Source: Amoebidium appalachense (Eukaryota > Ichthyosporea). From it: 64,000 bases of DNA. Position numbers and translations under genes: made by a program. The stretch is taken from the NCBI GenBank assembly GCA_963693365.1, contig CAVNZM010000007.1, positions 62,001 to 126,000 on the forward strand. The letters run 5' to 3'. This document shows, in pieces, positions 27,678-40,666 of this stretch; the stretch's first letter is position 1, and every line of letters starts with the position of its first letter. The notes beneath the pieces are model-generated. The model was not told the DNA's origin, did no database searches, and saw only the letters and a program-made list of their open reading frames with translations.

Positions 27678-30090
27678 GGGGGGGTGTTGTTGAAGAGTGG
27701 TGGTTGATGAACTAGGCCACCCATTGCACTATCCATGTATATGTGACATCTAGACTTCATGTTTGGCATCTATGGGGCTGTACATACAGCAGTGTGTGCT
27801 CTGGTTAGGAACACACACAGTTGGGCCCAGTGGGCCTCCGTTACTTCGATCAGTTAGACAGTGAAAATATGTCGAATCAAGTTCACTTGCTCCCCCCTTC
27901 CCCCCCCCCCCCCCCCCCCGGGGCCCGCGTGTGCGCGGCGTGCGCGCACACACACACAAGTTCTCAGATGATCATGCACTGCTTGGACGGGCGGGGAAAT
28001 TTCAAAGCGCATATGGGCATGAAGGGGATAGCAAGGCCACGTTCCAGTGGTTTTCTGCAGCAGGCATAGGCCGCAACCCACTGCGAACATGACGAGCCAT
28101 GACCACATGTACATCCACGGCCGCAACCATATATCGAGGGGGCCGGGGGGCCGGGGCCGGGTGGGGGGGATTGGGGGGAAGGGGCCAAGTTGGAATGGTT
28201 GGCAAATGTGCTCATGATACATACTGCGCGCAGCCGGCCTCATGAACTGTCGTGAACGCCCCGGGCCAGTCTCGTGTACTGCACATCATTGGCTATGTAC
28301 ATGTAGCTCACTGCGCTACCACTCATGCATGCTGCTGAGCGGCTTGAGCCCCGGTTGGCCGACCCCTACGTGTATACCTACAACGCAACGGTGCACGGCC
28401 GTGCGTGCGAGGCTCGGCGCTCACGTAAAGCGAGGAAAATGGCGCGCATTTTAAGCCAATGGTCGTAATAGTGATGACGGTGATAAGCCATATTAAGTGA
28501 CGTGTGGTTTAATATCATTGGAACAACCTGGTGGGACAACAAGCCTCTGCAGCTGGGAAACATGAAGAAAACCGTTTTCCGGAAGTCTTACGAAGTTCCA
28601 GAAAACACGTAGACACTTCAAGGTAACAGGTAAAGACTCTAGAGAGGCCGTGACTTCAGTTTCTGAATCGAAGACTTTCCTAAATTAGCACCAGGCCTAC
28701 GGGCGAGGCATAAACTTGGCACATGAATGAGCACTTGCCTTCCTTTTCCCCCCCGCCGAGAGTCTCCCTTTCCTTTCCCCTCCCTGGTTAGTCTTCCCCT
28801 TTTCAGAATTGTAGCCAGCCGGATTTAGGAAAGTTTTTTTGTAAGGTTGCTACCTACCGGTGCCATCGCAAACACCTGATCGTACAACCTGCACATTCGT
28901 TGAAAGCACACGGCCGTTTTCTAATTCCCGCTAACACCGTGTTCAACGGTTTTCGCTGGCTACCATCATGGCAAGTTCCTTCGCTTCTGCTCCCATCCTG
29001 CAGGATGATAACACAAAACCGTAGACTGCTGCTGAGCCCTCCTTCCCCCTCCCCCCCCCCCTTCCCCTTCCCCTCCTTGGCCTCCGTTGCTTGAATGAGA
29101 GGTCTCCACACGCATCGGCTTTCCCAACTTGCCCTTTTGGCCTCAAATGGACTCCTCCCCCCCCCCCCCCCTTCTTCATTCCCCACCCCCGCCCCCGTCC
29201 ATCACTCCTTTTTCCTTCCCCCTCTCGCTCTCCTCCACTGACACCATCATCACACCACGCACGCAAATCCACTAGAAAGCACACACCCATGCCCGCCCGA
29301 GAGAAAGCACACGTGCATGCCCGTGTGCATGCACACATACATGCCCGACCCGAAGCTTAAGCTTGCTCCACTTTTCACGCTTTCCCCCCTCCCTCCCCGC
29401 CTCCACGCCATCGCCCATGTGGTCGGCCGGCTCCTTCTCTCCGCCACCTCTGACCCTCTTCCCTGCTTTGTTATCAGCCAGCCAATTCCCCATTCCATCC
29501 CTTGTGTTGCCTTCTCGATCTCCTTGTACAAGCAGATCTAAATGTAGCTGTGAACCACCAAGCAAAACCCATCTATAACCGGCTACAGCACCAACATGGT
29601 GTTTCCACTTTCATGCACAAAATGACTGCCACCTTGGTTGCCCGTGTTAGTCTTCCCCACCCCCCCCCCCCCCCCCAAATAGCATCACCTCCCCTTTCTC
29701 GCATTCGTGCCTTGAGCTAGTTCTGGTTTGTAATAGTGCAGGAGGGGAACGGAGGGTTGGGGGAGGGGAGGGGGGGGGGGGGGGGGGGAGGGCGGGGGGA
29801 GAGGGCTAGGTGGGGGTGTTGGGGATGTGTTTTTTTGTTGTTTTTTTTTTTGGGGGGGGGGGGAGGGGGGGGGGGGGGTGGGAGGAAGGGGGGAGAGGGC
29901 TAGGTGGGGGTGTTGGGGATGTGTTTTTTTGTTGTTTTTTTTTTGGGGGGGGGGGAGGGGGGGGGGGGGGGGGGGGAGGGGGAGAGGGGGGAAAGGTTGC
30001 CAAGACAGCAAAAAAGAAAATGAGTGACGGAGCAGGGAATCATTTCTCTCAAATTACTTGTCACACTGATCTTCCTCCACAGCCTGCCTG
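27592..30090. other. intergenic region between COPB1 and F-box gene
   Basis: No gene is supported. It contains G tracts (27605-27622, 27657-27684), a C tract (27900-27919) and (CA)n. Between 28240 and 28860 there is more complex sequence with no convincing open frame. A pyrimidine-rich stretch (29040-29240) follows. Near the right end a block of about 98 bp, ggagagggctaggtgggggt and following, is duplicated (about 29796-29990), each copy with T and G runs. Confidence 0.6.
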
Positions 30091-31103
30091 ATGGCCCTCC
30101 TATCCCCCGAGCTGCGTGCCAAGATCATGCAGTCACTCCAACAGCCCGACCTTGTCTCCTTGTCCCTCACCTGCCGCAACATGGCCCACCTAGCAAGAAG
30201 CAGCCTAGCGGGTACCCTCCACCTGGTTATCCCCCCTGCATCCAACTACTACGCCACAACAGATGTTGGGTTTGACGGGTATGTGATGCCTAGGTGGACT
30301 CAGACCTTTGGCCCGTATATCCAAGGTTGGGGCCGTGCCACTGGAAAGGTGACCATCAACGTCACGCTCCTGTGCCACGTGCTGGATGCTGGGGACGGGG
30401 CGGCACGGCATGCAATTATGTTCCTGCTGGAGCTACTGGCCACACAGCTGGCCCGCATGCCCAACCTCACGTGTGTCAGGTGGGTGTGCATCAAGTTCAG
30501 ACACGTGAGGGGTATCGGCGATGTGCGATGCACCAATGCGGACCTGACGAACTTTAAGAACTTCCACAACGGGTGTCTGGCCGCAGTGCTCAGACATGTG
30601 GGTGGGCGCTTGCAGACAGTGGAGATCACAGGCGGAGACACAAGCAACCAAGACCAGCCAGACGTCCAGCCGGACCAAATCCCGCCGTCCGTGTCCAAAC
30701 TCGTGTTGAGTGTGTACCCACGGTTGGGCAGTCTGGTGCTGTCGGATTTCATCTGCCCCAACCTCGCATCCATCCCTGCAAACATCACCCATTTCACCTA
30801 CTCCACCTCTGTGCCCACCCATATTCTTGCCCTCGCCGATTCCTTTCCCTTGCGGCCCATCTTCAGCGCCTAGACACAGACATTCTGGCCAGCAACATCC
30901 AAGAGGCAACGTCTGTTATGGAGGCCTTAGGCCAGTGCACCAACCTTACCCGTCTGGACCTGGACATCAGCATACCCGAGTACAGGGGCACCATCAGCCT
31001 GGCCCCACTGGCACCGTGCACACGCATCAAGCGCATATGCCTAGGTACCATGGGCTGCTTTTCAACTATCCCGGGCTTCACCCGCCTGAAATTGTGCGGC
31101 TGA
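30091..31103 (+). CDS. F-box-like protein, two exons, 318 aa
   Basis: The N-terminus, LLSPELRAKIMQSLQQPDLV followed by SLSLTCRNMAHLA, fits the F-box pattern (L.pEl...Im..L...dlv.lslTCr.m..la). F-box proteins usually recruit substrates to SCF ubiquitin ligases through Skp1. The remainder has leucine-rich-repeat-like phrases (LARMPNLTCVRWV, GRLQTVEITGG, CTNLTRLDLDI). The first frame stops at 30871, but a 56-nt intron 30811-30866 (gtgccc...cttcag) joins it in frame to 30867-31103. That gives 240 + 78 codons. The donor is weak, and a frameshift is the alternative. The start may be upstream, because an AG precedes at 30080. The substrate is unknown. Confidence 0.62.
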
Positions 31104-31797
31104 TGGTTATGGTCGGGCCACATGTAAATTGTGTCTAGCATGTATATATGGACGAGCAAAACCCACAGAGTGAATGCCTGCTGGACGCTTGCCAATCTAG
31201 TCACACATGCGCAGTCCATCAGTAATAGTGCATCAATATTGCATGTGCGGCGCATCATGAATACTTCTTAGTGGCGAACGACAGCTCCCTCTAAGCACCT
31301 GTGAGTTGCACCATAGGCTGCAAACATCGCCAACTTAGCTTGCAGTAGTGCATGTGCCACATGCGCCCTGTCTCTGGGCCATGCCATTACAGAGCCCTGT
31401 GTTCTCCCACGTGTTGCCACGCGCCTGAGCAAGTGACGTATGCGCACACCTGCCTCAGTCACGTGTGTTTTGGGTTCATCCGATTGGTTGCTGTAAAATT
31501 TTTGACACGGCGTGGTGCGTTCCGAACCAATCATATGCTGCTTGTGCGCACCGTGTGTGTGCATGATGGCTGCATGCTGAGAGGGAGAAAACGGAGAGGC
31601 TGTATCCATATTTTCTGCCTACAGACAGACACCTACGGGCTGTTACATGCTTTATATAATCACAAAAGAACAACGGAGACCCACAAAGGGACTCGTCTTT
31701 TCTGTCATCGTGGGCCCCTTCTTCTGACTTGCTTCCTCCGAGATACTTGCAAACAAAGGACTTGCCTACCAGTGACTTACAACCCCATCTTGCAAAC
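31104..31797. other. intergenic spacer, no gene seen
   Basis: This is 3' flank of the F-box gene and 5' flank of the FAM210-like gene. An open frame of 342 codons (31352-32380) crosses it. It is Cys/His/Pro/Leu-rich without domain signature, and its reading disagrees with the spliced gene at 31798, so I treat it as chance. Confidence 0.6.
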
Positions 31798-33256
31798 ATG
31801 GGTACACGGGTGGGCGCAGCACTGTTTCTGTGTGCCAGACGGAGTGGGAACCTTACCCGCCTGGGTATGTACCCGTTTGTTCTGCACGCAAACGCAGACT
31901 CTTTCCCCGCCTTTGTTTTTTCTTTCTCCTTGCATCTACTTACTCAGGCCAAACTCTCTTGATTCTTCCAGTCTTTGGACAACAACGAGTGCGCTAGGAA
32001 CTAACAACTTCATACCCCACCCACCCCAAAAAGCCTACCTCCATTCCTTCCCCCCTCTCCATTTCTCACTTTTACCACTCTATCTTTCTCTGTTTCGCTC
32101 CCTCCACCTTCTCCCCCCCCCCCCCCCCCCCCCCTCTCTCCCCCCTCCCCGGTCGGGCCCTTCCCCCCGTGACTTTTTCTTTTCTCCACACGTCCTTCCT
32201 CTCCTCCCCCTCCCCGTCTTTACCCCCCCCTTCTCCCCCTCCCCTCCCCTCCTCCCTTCCCCCCGCTGCTACGTACCCATCAGGTCACCCACGGCCACTC
32301 CTCTGCTGTGGACGGCCCCAAGCAGTCACCCCGGTTCAAAATCTGCAGCGCCGGTTCCTATCGCAGGTGGGTGCCACTAATAACTTCCCAGACGGTTTTG
32401 CACGGTGCGTATTGGGTCACTGTTCTCTTGGAGCTATCGTGTAATATCTTATGCGCTCTTTACTATTTAACAACTATTGGCATACGGACTAATTCCCTCC
32501 AACACTCTCAAAGCACTGGCACATTTGGTAACTGGGGCCTGACATTAATCTTGGTCGACGAGAGCCTCCCGTGCCATTACCTTCCGTCCCCCTCACACCC
32601 CCCACCCCCCCCGGATCCCTTTCCCCCTTTGTGTTGGCTGATCTGGGATCCTCCTGCCCATCTATTCGCATGCCGTACACTCCTGGTGTTGATGTTTTTT
32701 TCCTTTTTGCGCCTCACATGTGGCTTCATTGAGTGTCGTGCGCTGTGTGTTGCTTGCCTTACCATCAGCTGTCTTCATTCAACCTCAATTTTTTTCCTCA
32801 ACAGGCCATGAACGCATTCTTCCCCCCCCCCCCCCCCCTCCAAACCCCCCTTCGTGCACTACTTACTTCGTGCCATATTTTCCTTCCCTCTTCCAGCAGC
32901 AACTACCACACACACAGGTAGGGTGGTATCGGAGACAGGGGCAGCGACTCAAAGAGACCATTCGCACATACGGGCCTGTGGGGGTAGGCCTGTACAGCAG
33001 TGTGTACGTGTGTGTGCTGGGGGGCACGTACGTGGCTGTGAGTGCGGGAGTGGACATGCACTCGCTGCTGGAGAAACTGGGCATGGGCCATAGACTAGAT
33101 GCCCTGGACGGCGCTGCTGGGTCGTTTCTGGTACTTACCCCTCCCCCTGTGCGCGTGCACACACACACTTGCGCCCCCAGCCAACCCCAGCCCACTGGTG
33201 CCGCGTTTTTTTTTTTTTTTTTTTTTTTTTTTTGAGAGAGGGGAGGGGGTGGGGGT

Positions 33257-33293
<37 letters not shown>

Positions 33294-33381
33294 GGTCTTT
33301 ACGGTGCTTTTGCTACACGTCGTCGTTAAACTTTAAACATCGTGCTGTGAAGTGCAATTGCCCCCCCCCCCCTCCCCCCCC

Positions 33382-33412
<31 letters not shown>

Positions 33413-33580
33413 ACACACATACACAAAAACGCGCGCGCGCACACACGTGCCCCCCGTCCCCTCACCCCAAGCCCTCCCCCCTCCCCTCCCCCCAAGCCCT
33501 TACCCCACCTTCACTTTCACGAACCCCCCCCCTCCCCCCTACCTACACGCCCCATACGCACACGCACACATACCCACACA

Positions 33581-33628
<48 letters not shown>

Positions 33629-33799
33629 AACACATACACACTTCGTCCTCATAAACACGTCCCCCCCCCCCCCCCCCCCCCCCCCCTCCCCCCCCCATCT
33701 CTTTATGTGTGTTTTTTTTTTTTTTTTTTTTTTTTTTTTAGGGGGGTTGGTCTGTGTTGTGTTCCTGTCGTGGTGTAATGCATCCGCACTGACAAGTCC

Positions 33800-33855
<56 letters not shown>

Positions 33856-34281
33856 TTCCCTTCCAAATTCACTCACACACTCCCCACCTCACCCCTCCCT
33901 TTCCCCCTTTACTCTCTCCCCTCAAGTTCCCACTAAAAACTACGTTTGTGTCCACCCTTCATTTAATTTTTCCCGGGCACACGTGCGCCCACACACACAG
34001 GCACGCGCCCACACACACACCACACGCACGCACACGCACACACACACACACACACACAGGTAGCCTACTTTCTCACGGCACTGACTGGGCCTCTTCGTAT
34101 GGGTCTTGTTGCTGCTGCAACCCCCACCCCTCCACCGTGCATTGCAACCTCACTTCCACCGCCTAGAGCCAATCAAAAAGGTCTGGACGAAATGGACGGG
34201 GAGGGGGCGGTGAGATGCATTCATGATACTAGGCAAAGCTCAAAGAGGGGTGTGCTGTGGGGCAGGAAATATGGTTTTTAG
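31798..34281 (+). CDS. mitochondrial DUF1279/FAM210-like protein, 201 aa
   Basis: Four exons join in phase: 31798-31864, 32284-32366, 32897-33130 and 34060-34281. Residues 1-50 form an Arg-rich, acid-free presequence (MGTRVGAALFLCARRSGNLT...LQRRFLSQ) typical of mitochondrial import. Exon 3 starts the DUF1279 core: basic RLKETIRTYGPVGVGLYSS, a hydrophobic helix, then SAGVDMHSLLEKLG. Exon 4 completes it with VAYFLTALTGPLRMGLVAAATP. In FAM210A/B the family is mitochondrial and membrane-embedded. A protein of about 200 aa is normal. The charged tail after the core is not conserved to my knowledge. The last acceptor lies in (CA)n. The last intron is dominated by T, G, C and CA tracts. The family call rests on the core motif only. 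Confidence 0.78.
33131..34059 (+). repeat. intron 3 of the FAM210-like gene: homopolymer and CA tracts
   Basis: It holds T23 (about 33206-33231), a G tract near 33258-33292, C tracts near 33360-33398 and 33661-33686, T about 33712-33739, C55 (33801-33855), and (CA)n before the acceptor at 34059. No coding content is seen. Confidence 0.95.
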
Positions 34282-35005
34282 TATTAGAAACATTCAAGAA
34301 ATATGGTTTTTAGTATTTATTCAATATATATTTGAACTGATGAAGTGATGACGATTTATTGGCGTTTCTTTAATGTTAACAACTAGCAGCATGACGAGGT
34401 ATATGCAAGCACACCGTTTGCTTGCACGAGCTGCGCATCTTTTTTACACACACATGTGATTATGTACACACAAATCAACGCAGGCACGTGCACACAGGGA
34501 CATTCACAGGCACAAATACAACACAGACACGCTTGCACTCACACACACACACACACAGACACACACACATACAGCACAGCACAGCCCGTGATGGAGATGT
34601 TGAACGTAGAACCGAATGACAAGGGAACGTATTACAATGTATATACATACAAGTGTACATATCAGATCGCATAGATTACCTTCTAAACACCTGTGTGCAC
34701 AGTCCCGATTTGTATACTACATTTGATGAAAAGTAAATATAAACGTCGTTCATGAAGGGAATGCCAAGCATGCAAGAGATATATACATTAATATAAGCTG
34801 AACATACAAAAAAATGTACACCATCCATCTACAGGACTTCAAACCGCATTCAAAAAGAACAAAAGACGGCAAGCATGCAAGAGATACACTTGAATGTACC
34901 GATATATACCCCTTGTACACACAAGAAGAATTAGACCATCTATCTATGGTTTTACGTTTCCATTCATGCCTCACCCACTCCCTTCACTCCCTTTCCATCC
35001 CCCAT
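34282..35005. other. convergent 3' spacer
   Basis: The spacer separates the stop of the FAM210-like gene (+) from the stop of the arrestin-domain gene (-). It is AT-richer than its surroundings, with an imperfect repeat aatatggtttttagtatt (34269 and 34301) and a short CA tract (34541-34570). No gene is supported. Confidence 0.6.
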
Positions 35006-35433
35006 TCAGGCGCTAGTTGCACTCTTCCTCCTCCTAAAGCTACCAGCCAACACATTCCTAATAGTATGTAGTGACCCTCTCCTCTGCACGTTATTAGTCT
35101 CCTCCCTCTCCTCACTGGGCTGTGTGTCTACAGGGATAGACCCAGCCATGACGTATGTACGTGCATGCTGCTGGCAGTCAGGGCAGTGTGGGTCTGTGTG
35201 TGCCTTTGCATGCTTGTGCAGGGCAGGGCTGCTAATTTCAAAGGGTGTGCTCTGGGCGTGCAGTTGCTCGTAGCGGGGGGGTCTGCTCAGATAGTTGTCT
35301 AGGAGGACCGTCTCGAAGGGGATGTCGGTGTTGGCATGCTGCAGGGGGGCCCGTGTGAGCCGTGGATCATGCTAGAAGGGGCTGGAACCACTCCACAATG
35401 TATGCATGTGCGATTGCTCTCCCGACGTCGCCT

Positions 35434-35476
<43 letters not shown>

Positions 35477-35755
35477 TCCCCCTCCCTTCTCTCCCTCCCC
35501 ACCCTTTTCGTGTCGCCTCATTCAGACCTGACCACACCCAGCTTTGAGAGTCCAATCATACACACGGTATGCATCGTTCTCCTTTACCATTTGTTATGTG
35601 CAATCCCCCTTGCCACACACATGCGCACACCCCATGCTGCAATGCGCTGATAGGTGTTGGGGTGGTGTGGTGGCTGCAGCAGCGGGTACCTATTTATAGC
35701 TTGTACATCCAACGCCTGCCTGCCTGTGCTGGTGCACGTCCCTGTGTGTGCACGC

Positions 35756-35797
<42 letters not shown>

Positions 35798-36093
35798 ACG
35801 CACCTGGTCTGGCCTGTAGGGGCTCTGCATTGTGAAGGGCAGCTTGAGGGAGACCTGCCTGAAGGCACCAAACGAACACGTGACTTCCATGTAGTACCTG
35901 CCATATATGGAAGTCAGCACCAGCACGTGATTGAATGTTCTCTTAAAGTCACGTGTGTTGTGGACTGGCCCTTGCATGTTGGATGTGCATGGGTTGCATT
36001 ACAGAACCCGTAGAATTTCCCCTTTCAAGGCGACATTCAGATGACGGTGGTGGCGGTGGTGTGTGAGTGTGGGTCGACGAGCAAAGACTGTTG

Positions 36094-36136
<43 letters not shown>

Positions 36137-36963
36137 CGCACGCGCCCGCGCGCGCATACACGTGTTTTCAACTTTCTTTTTTGATTTTTTTTTTTTGTGG
36201 GGAGGGGGGGGGGGGGGGGTTTGAATGCGTCATAAAGTACGAAGTTCACAAGAACAACGGATAACACGATGCAGAATGCAAGCCATACATAAAGGGTATG
36301 CATAATAAGCAGAGCCCATCCTCAGGGGGGGACCCACGTCATCCACAGTACCCGAGTTTCGACCCATTCACCTCGTTAACGAAACCCAACTCAGATACTG
36401 TTTCACTTGAACATGGGTGGGTCACCCGTCTTGATCAGAGGCGAGCAGGGTTACTTATGCAGGCAAGGGCAGTGGGAAAGGCCGGGGGTTAGAGTTGCAG
36501 CATTAACCAGAAGCAAGAAAAAATATTGATAGGAACTCAGGAGACGGGGCTTCTGGAAAGCTCCCCCGTCGCTACCTAAGTCGACACTTCCCTGGCTAAC
36601 ATACTACACCAGCTGAAAAGAATCTCAAGTCCCTAAGGCCGCAGTTTTCGCAATCAGAGGGGCAAAAATGATATTTGACCCACGTCGCAGGGTAGTAACA
36701 CGCTTACTAGGGCGGAAGGGGGGGGGGGGGGGTTTGGCATGTACCTGACTGAGAGGGAAAATGTTTTCTGTGCCAGCACGGCCTGGGTGGTTGGTGCCGG
36801 CATGGTGCCCACACGTGCGCTGTGGGTGGCTGTGAGCATGCGGCAACACAATGCTGGGAGCACAAATCACAGTGAACTCTCAACAACTCACCAAGCGCAC
36901 GCACACATACCCACCCATACCCAAAGCCCATTCTCCCTCCCCACCCTCCCCCCCCCCCCCCCC

Positions 36964-37004
<41 letters not shown>

Positions 37005-37357
37005 CCCCTCCCCCGATGCACTGACTTCCAGCAACAACAATAATAGTAACAGTTCAACCCAAAATTAAAAGTTTTAAGACATGCACCTACCCCTTAGGCA
37101 CGGTAGCGACCTGAGGCATTAAGACCAGCAGCGTCTCTCTCAGCTCACCAGGCGGCACCACAAAGTCCCTCACCGCCCTATCTAGTTGCACTGCCTTACG
37201 ATAGTACATGACTGTTGTAAGGTCATACTCCACTACTTGCACACACCCCACCGTCACACGTGTGCACTGTAGACGTGATTGGTTGTTGACAGACACGTGC
37301 ACCGTCACGGGGTCACCCACGGTGTAGAGGGATTTGTCAAGTTGGGCATCCAGCCTA

Positions 37358-37427
<70 letters not shown>

Positions 37428-37431
37428 TAAA

Positions 37432-37473
<42 letters not shown>

Positions 37474-39718
37474 GCAAGAACGTTATGAGATAACCACACG
37501 TGTTAGGTACATACTTTCCCAGAAAACATCGTATGCAGTTTAAAGCATGAATGAGGAACATGTACGTAGGCACACCGACACTCACACGAACACACCGACA
37601 CAATACTCACACCCACCCACCCACACCCACCCACCTAACTTTGCCCCTGGACCTAAACATTGCCGCCTCTGTGGCTGCTGCAGGGCGCAGCTGCAGCTGG
37701 GGCAGATAGAGGGTGCCCCGCTGAAACTGGGCACTGGCTAGCTCCACCTTGTTACCGCAGCACACAGTCTGGGGGGGGGGGGGGGGGGGGGGGGGGGGTT
37801 TGAATGCGGAACACGGTACGAAGTGCGCATATACACGACGAGAAGCATGGTGCAGGGCACATGCAAAGGCAAACATTCAAGTATGCAACATCAGCCATGT
37901 GCACAGTATGCGTCATAAGCAGAGCCCAACCTCAGGGAAGACCCAAGTCATCAATTGCGTCTGAGTTTCGACCCCTTAGCCCGCGTATATACGACGCTCC
38001 AACTCAGTCAGCAGCATCAACTGAACTTGGGCGGGTCAACCCGTCTTGATCAAAGACGAGCAGGGTTGCTTATGCAAGCAAGGTGAGCAAAACGGTGAAG
38101 ATGTGTGTGCAAACTAATGCAGTGCAGCGAAAAATGAATGTGCTTACAGATGCACGACACAGAGCAACCATGCCCGGTTGCATGGAAGTAAAGCGGTCTC
38201 CACACAGTTGTCTGTCCTGAAAGGACACCCCCGAAAGAAGACTGGGGGGGGTTTGAATGCGGAACACGGTACGAAGTACGCATACACGACGAGAAGCATG
38301 GTGCAGGACACATGCAAAGGCAAACATTCAAGTATGCAACATCAGCCATGTGCACAGTATGCGTCATAAGCAGAGCCCATCCTGGGGGTTAGAATACTCA
38401 GTACAGCGCAAGGTACAAATCATTCGGAAATGAATAGACAACAACATAGTGTAGGCTTGAGAACTGTGTGCAATATTCATCAACATCAGAGGGGTGGGTG
38501 TGTGCACGGGGTGTGTGTGTGTGGTGGTGGTGGTGGTGGTGGTGGTGGTGGTGGTGGTGGCGGGGGGGGGATGTGTTACAGAGAACGAAAAACACATGCA
38601 CAACGGACAATACAGAGCAAATTCAGTAGTAAGAGCACATAAAAAGAGCATGCACATAAAGAGTACTAGCCCATTCTCCGGGGGGAAGGGGGAGGGGGTA
38701 GAATTTAAAGAACAGTGCCAACTTGAAGTACAAAACGCTGATAGAGAACGGCGGCAAGGGGGGATGGGGAGAGGGGAGGAAAAAACGAACACGGTGCACA
38801 ACAAGACACCACGTGCACACATGCGGGGGCACACGAGGGTACATACGTATGTTTGCAGCAGGCTGGCAGCCATCTCCCGTAATTCCCCCACCCCTTCCTC
38901 TCGAAACACCCCTACCCACCCACCCATGCCCACCCATACATAGCAGTTGCCAAATAAGGAAGTATCACTCACGTGTGCGGTGACCTTAACCAGCCACGTG
39001 ACCCTCCTGAGGTCCCCCTCAAACGACGCCGGATGATTGGATGAAGGTACGGATATGCTGAAGGGGTGCTCGAGCTCACCCTCGGCAATCAAAAATTGTG
39101 CCCCTAGGAGCCTGTGGAATAGAATACAGTGTGAATACTTTGGGAATAACTTAGAGGAGGCCCCAGAACGGCAAAAATGCTTTAAAACACCGCCTACACA
39201 TCCTGTCCCTAACTACATGTGTTCGTTGTAAGATTGAAAGTTTGGGCCGGTTCCATGGCCATGTTGGGTACCGCTCGATTGAGTGTATGGAACGTATGGT
39301 CAATATACCCGTTTGCTTGGGCACTTGTTCAGGCAGACGACCAGTTTTCACAAGAAAAACAATAGCTTTAGAAAGGTATAGGGTGTGCTACTGTAGTGCA
39401 CATCCACCAAAAAAAGGCCCGTGCCAACTGTGAATTTATGAAAAGACGGGAGGGAAAGGAGTGAATGGCAGTGGGAAGGAACGGCAAAACGAGCAGTCGT
39501 AAAGCCACAGTTGCGTTGCTGATTTTACAAATGACATAACCCTGTTATATTTCATCTGCTGTGCATTATCCCAAGTGCCATAGTCACATCAGCTGGCTAA
39601 GCCCACAAATCAACAAGCCCTTAGCCCCTTATGTATAACATGCACTTGTTTGCGTGCAAGAGCACACTTGCACATACAAAGACATCGAGACAAGCCCATG
39701 CGCACACGCACACGCACC

Positions 39719-39765
<47 letters not shown>

Positions 39766-40666
39766 ACAGAACACAGAGACACACACACACACACACGGGG
39801 GCGCACACACGCGCACACATGCAAGCACGCACACACACACGCACACATGCAAGCACGCACACACGCACCTGTGTGAGCGGTGCAGATAGACTATGCCGTG
39901 GTTCCACTTCTCGTCCACGTGCAGGCAGCATGACAGCACCACCTTGACGTTGCGGTACAGTGTCTCCGTGCCTGCTGACGTCAGCAACTTGCCTGCACGC
40001 AGTAGCATGAGAAGACTATTCAGGCTACGATGCGTTGCTGACGGAGCACAGTGAACAACAGCAAGGCCCGTGTGTTCCTTAACATCACCAGTAACATGAA
40101 CAAAATAAGGGGAGAGCAAAATAGCAGTAGGCACCATCCACCGTACCCGGTGTCGGCTTTTTAACCTGGTGTGCGTGTGCCCTGAACTAACAAACGTGGT
40201 GTGCACGTGCTTATGTTGTGGCCGTCAAACCAGCCAGCCACACACACGTGTAACTGGACGTGAACCTCTTAGCAACTGCCACCACAAGCAAGATCTGTGC
40301 ACAGTTGAGATGGTTATAGCAGGTCTCCTCTCCCATGTGTGCTCTGACGGGGATAGAGCTAACAGGAGCTGTTTACACCACAATCGTTGCCTGCATTTGC
40401 CTTGCTTCCGTCGGCCTACCTTCCCGCCTCCCCCACTTCTCCCCTCTCCAACCACTCGCGCGCACACACTTGCGCGCGCACACGCGCACGCGCACACACA
40501 CACACACACAGATGCACACACACGCACCCTCTATGCGGTCTCTGTCGTAGTACGTGTCCCTGTCCAGCTGCAGCCCAAACAGAGGAACCTCCACAGTGGG
40601 GTCGGCCGTGCACTTGGGCCGGTGCAGCTTCTTGTGCGTCCCCATGGTCCCTCTTTGTGCAAACAC
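35006..40666 (-). CDS. arrestin-domain-containing protein
   Basis: Exons on the minus strand: 40666-40528, 39992-39869, 39111-38973, 37768-37653 (or to 37635), 37354-37091, 36819-36745, 35970-35804 and last 35371-35006 with stop at 35006-35008. A small exon near 35560-35515 is possible. Arrestin-N features are FGLQLDRDTYYDRDRIEG and then ELEHPFSISVPSSNHPASFE, the proline/phenylalanine strand typical of arrestins. Arrestin-C features are SLYTVGDPVTVHVSVNNQS, VPPGELRE and YYMEVTCSF. Such proteins are cytosolic adaptors for trafficking or ubiquitylation of membrane cargo. The tail is Cys/His-containing (HTDPHCPDCQQHA). Phases agree through exon 6; the 36745/35970 junction is off by one. A poly-G tract lies just beyond 36745, and its length may be wrong. 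Total is about 460 aa. No PPxY motif was seen in the exons read. Confidence 0.8.
36204..36470 (-). repeat. poly(C)-tailed element, diverged copy D
   Basis: Read on the minus strand, the copy carries gaggatgggctctgcttatt and gcattctgcatcgtgttatc. It ends tttatgacgcattcaaa followed by a C16 tail (plus-strand G 36204-36219). It lies in an intron of the arrestin-domain gene in sense orientation, more diverged than copies A and B. Confidence 0.75.
37771..38149 (-). repeat. poly(C)-tailed element, full-length copy B
   Basis: The 351-bp unit (38149 down to 37799 on the minus strand) starts ctgtaagcacattcat and ends accgtgttccgcattcaaa. A C28 tail (37798-37771) follows, and AG of the next exon (starts 37768) comes immediately after. 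The tail is therefore the pyrimidine tract of a 3' splice site. It matches copy A along its full length. Confidence 0.85.
38244..38383 (-). repeat. 5'-truncated poly(C)-tailed element, copy C
   Basis: Only the 3' 132 bp of the family is present (38383 to 38252, minus strand), ending gttccgcattcaaa with a short C8 tail. It is nearly identical to copy B over this span. It lies in the same intron and same orientation. Confidence 0.85.
38384..38790 (-). repeat. diverged relatives of the element family and (GTG)n
   Basis: Three further C-tailed segments read on the minus strand end in attctaacccc (at 38384-38389), gtaacacatccccccccc (38562-38575) and aattctaccccc (38693-38702). The middle one carries gagaatgggcta and tctgtattgtccg. 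A (GTG)n tract occupies about 38521-38560. Assignment to the family rests on short shared words and is less certain. Confidence 0.5.

Noticed and set aside
28290-28345. Reverse strand ggtagcgcagtgagcta looks like a tRNA D-arm
   Set aside because: No T-arm or acceptor stem completing a cloverleaf was found nearby.
31352-32380. 342-codon plus-strand frame
   Set aside because: It has no domain and a low-complexity Pro/Leu-rich composition. It conflicts with the phase-consistent spliced FAM210-like exons.
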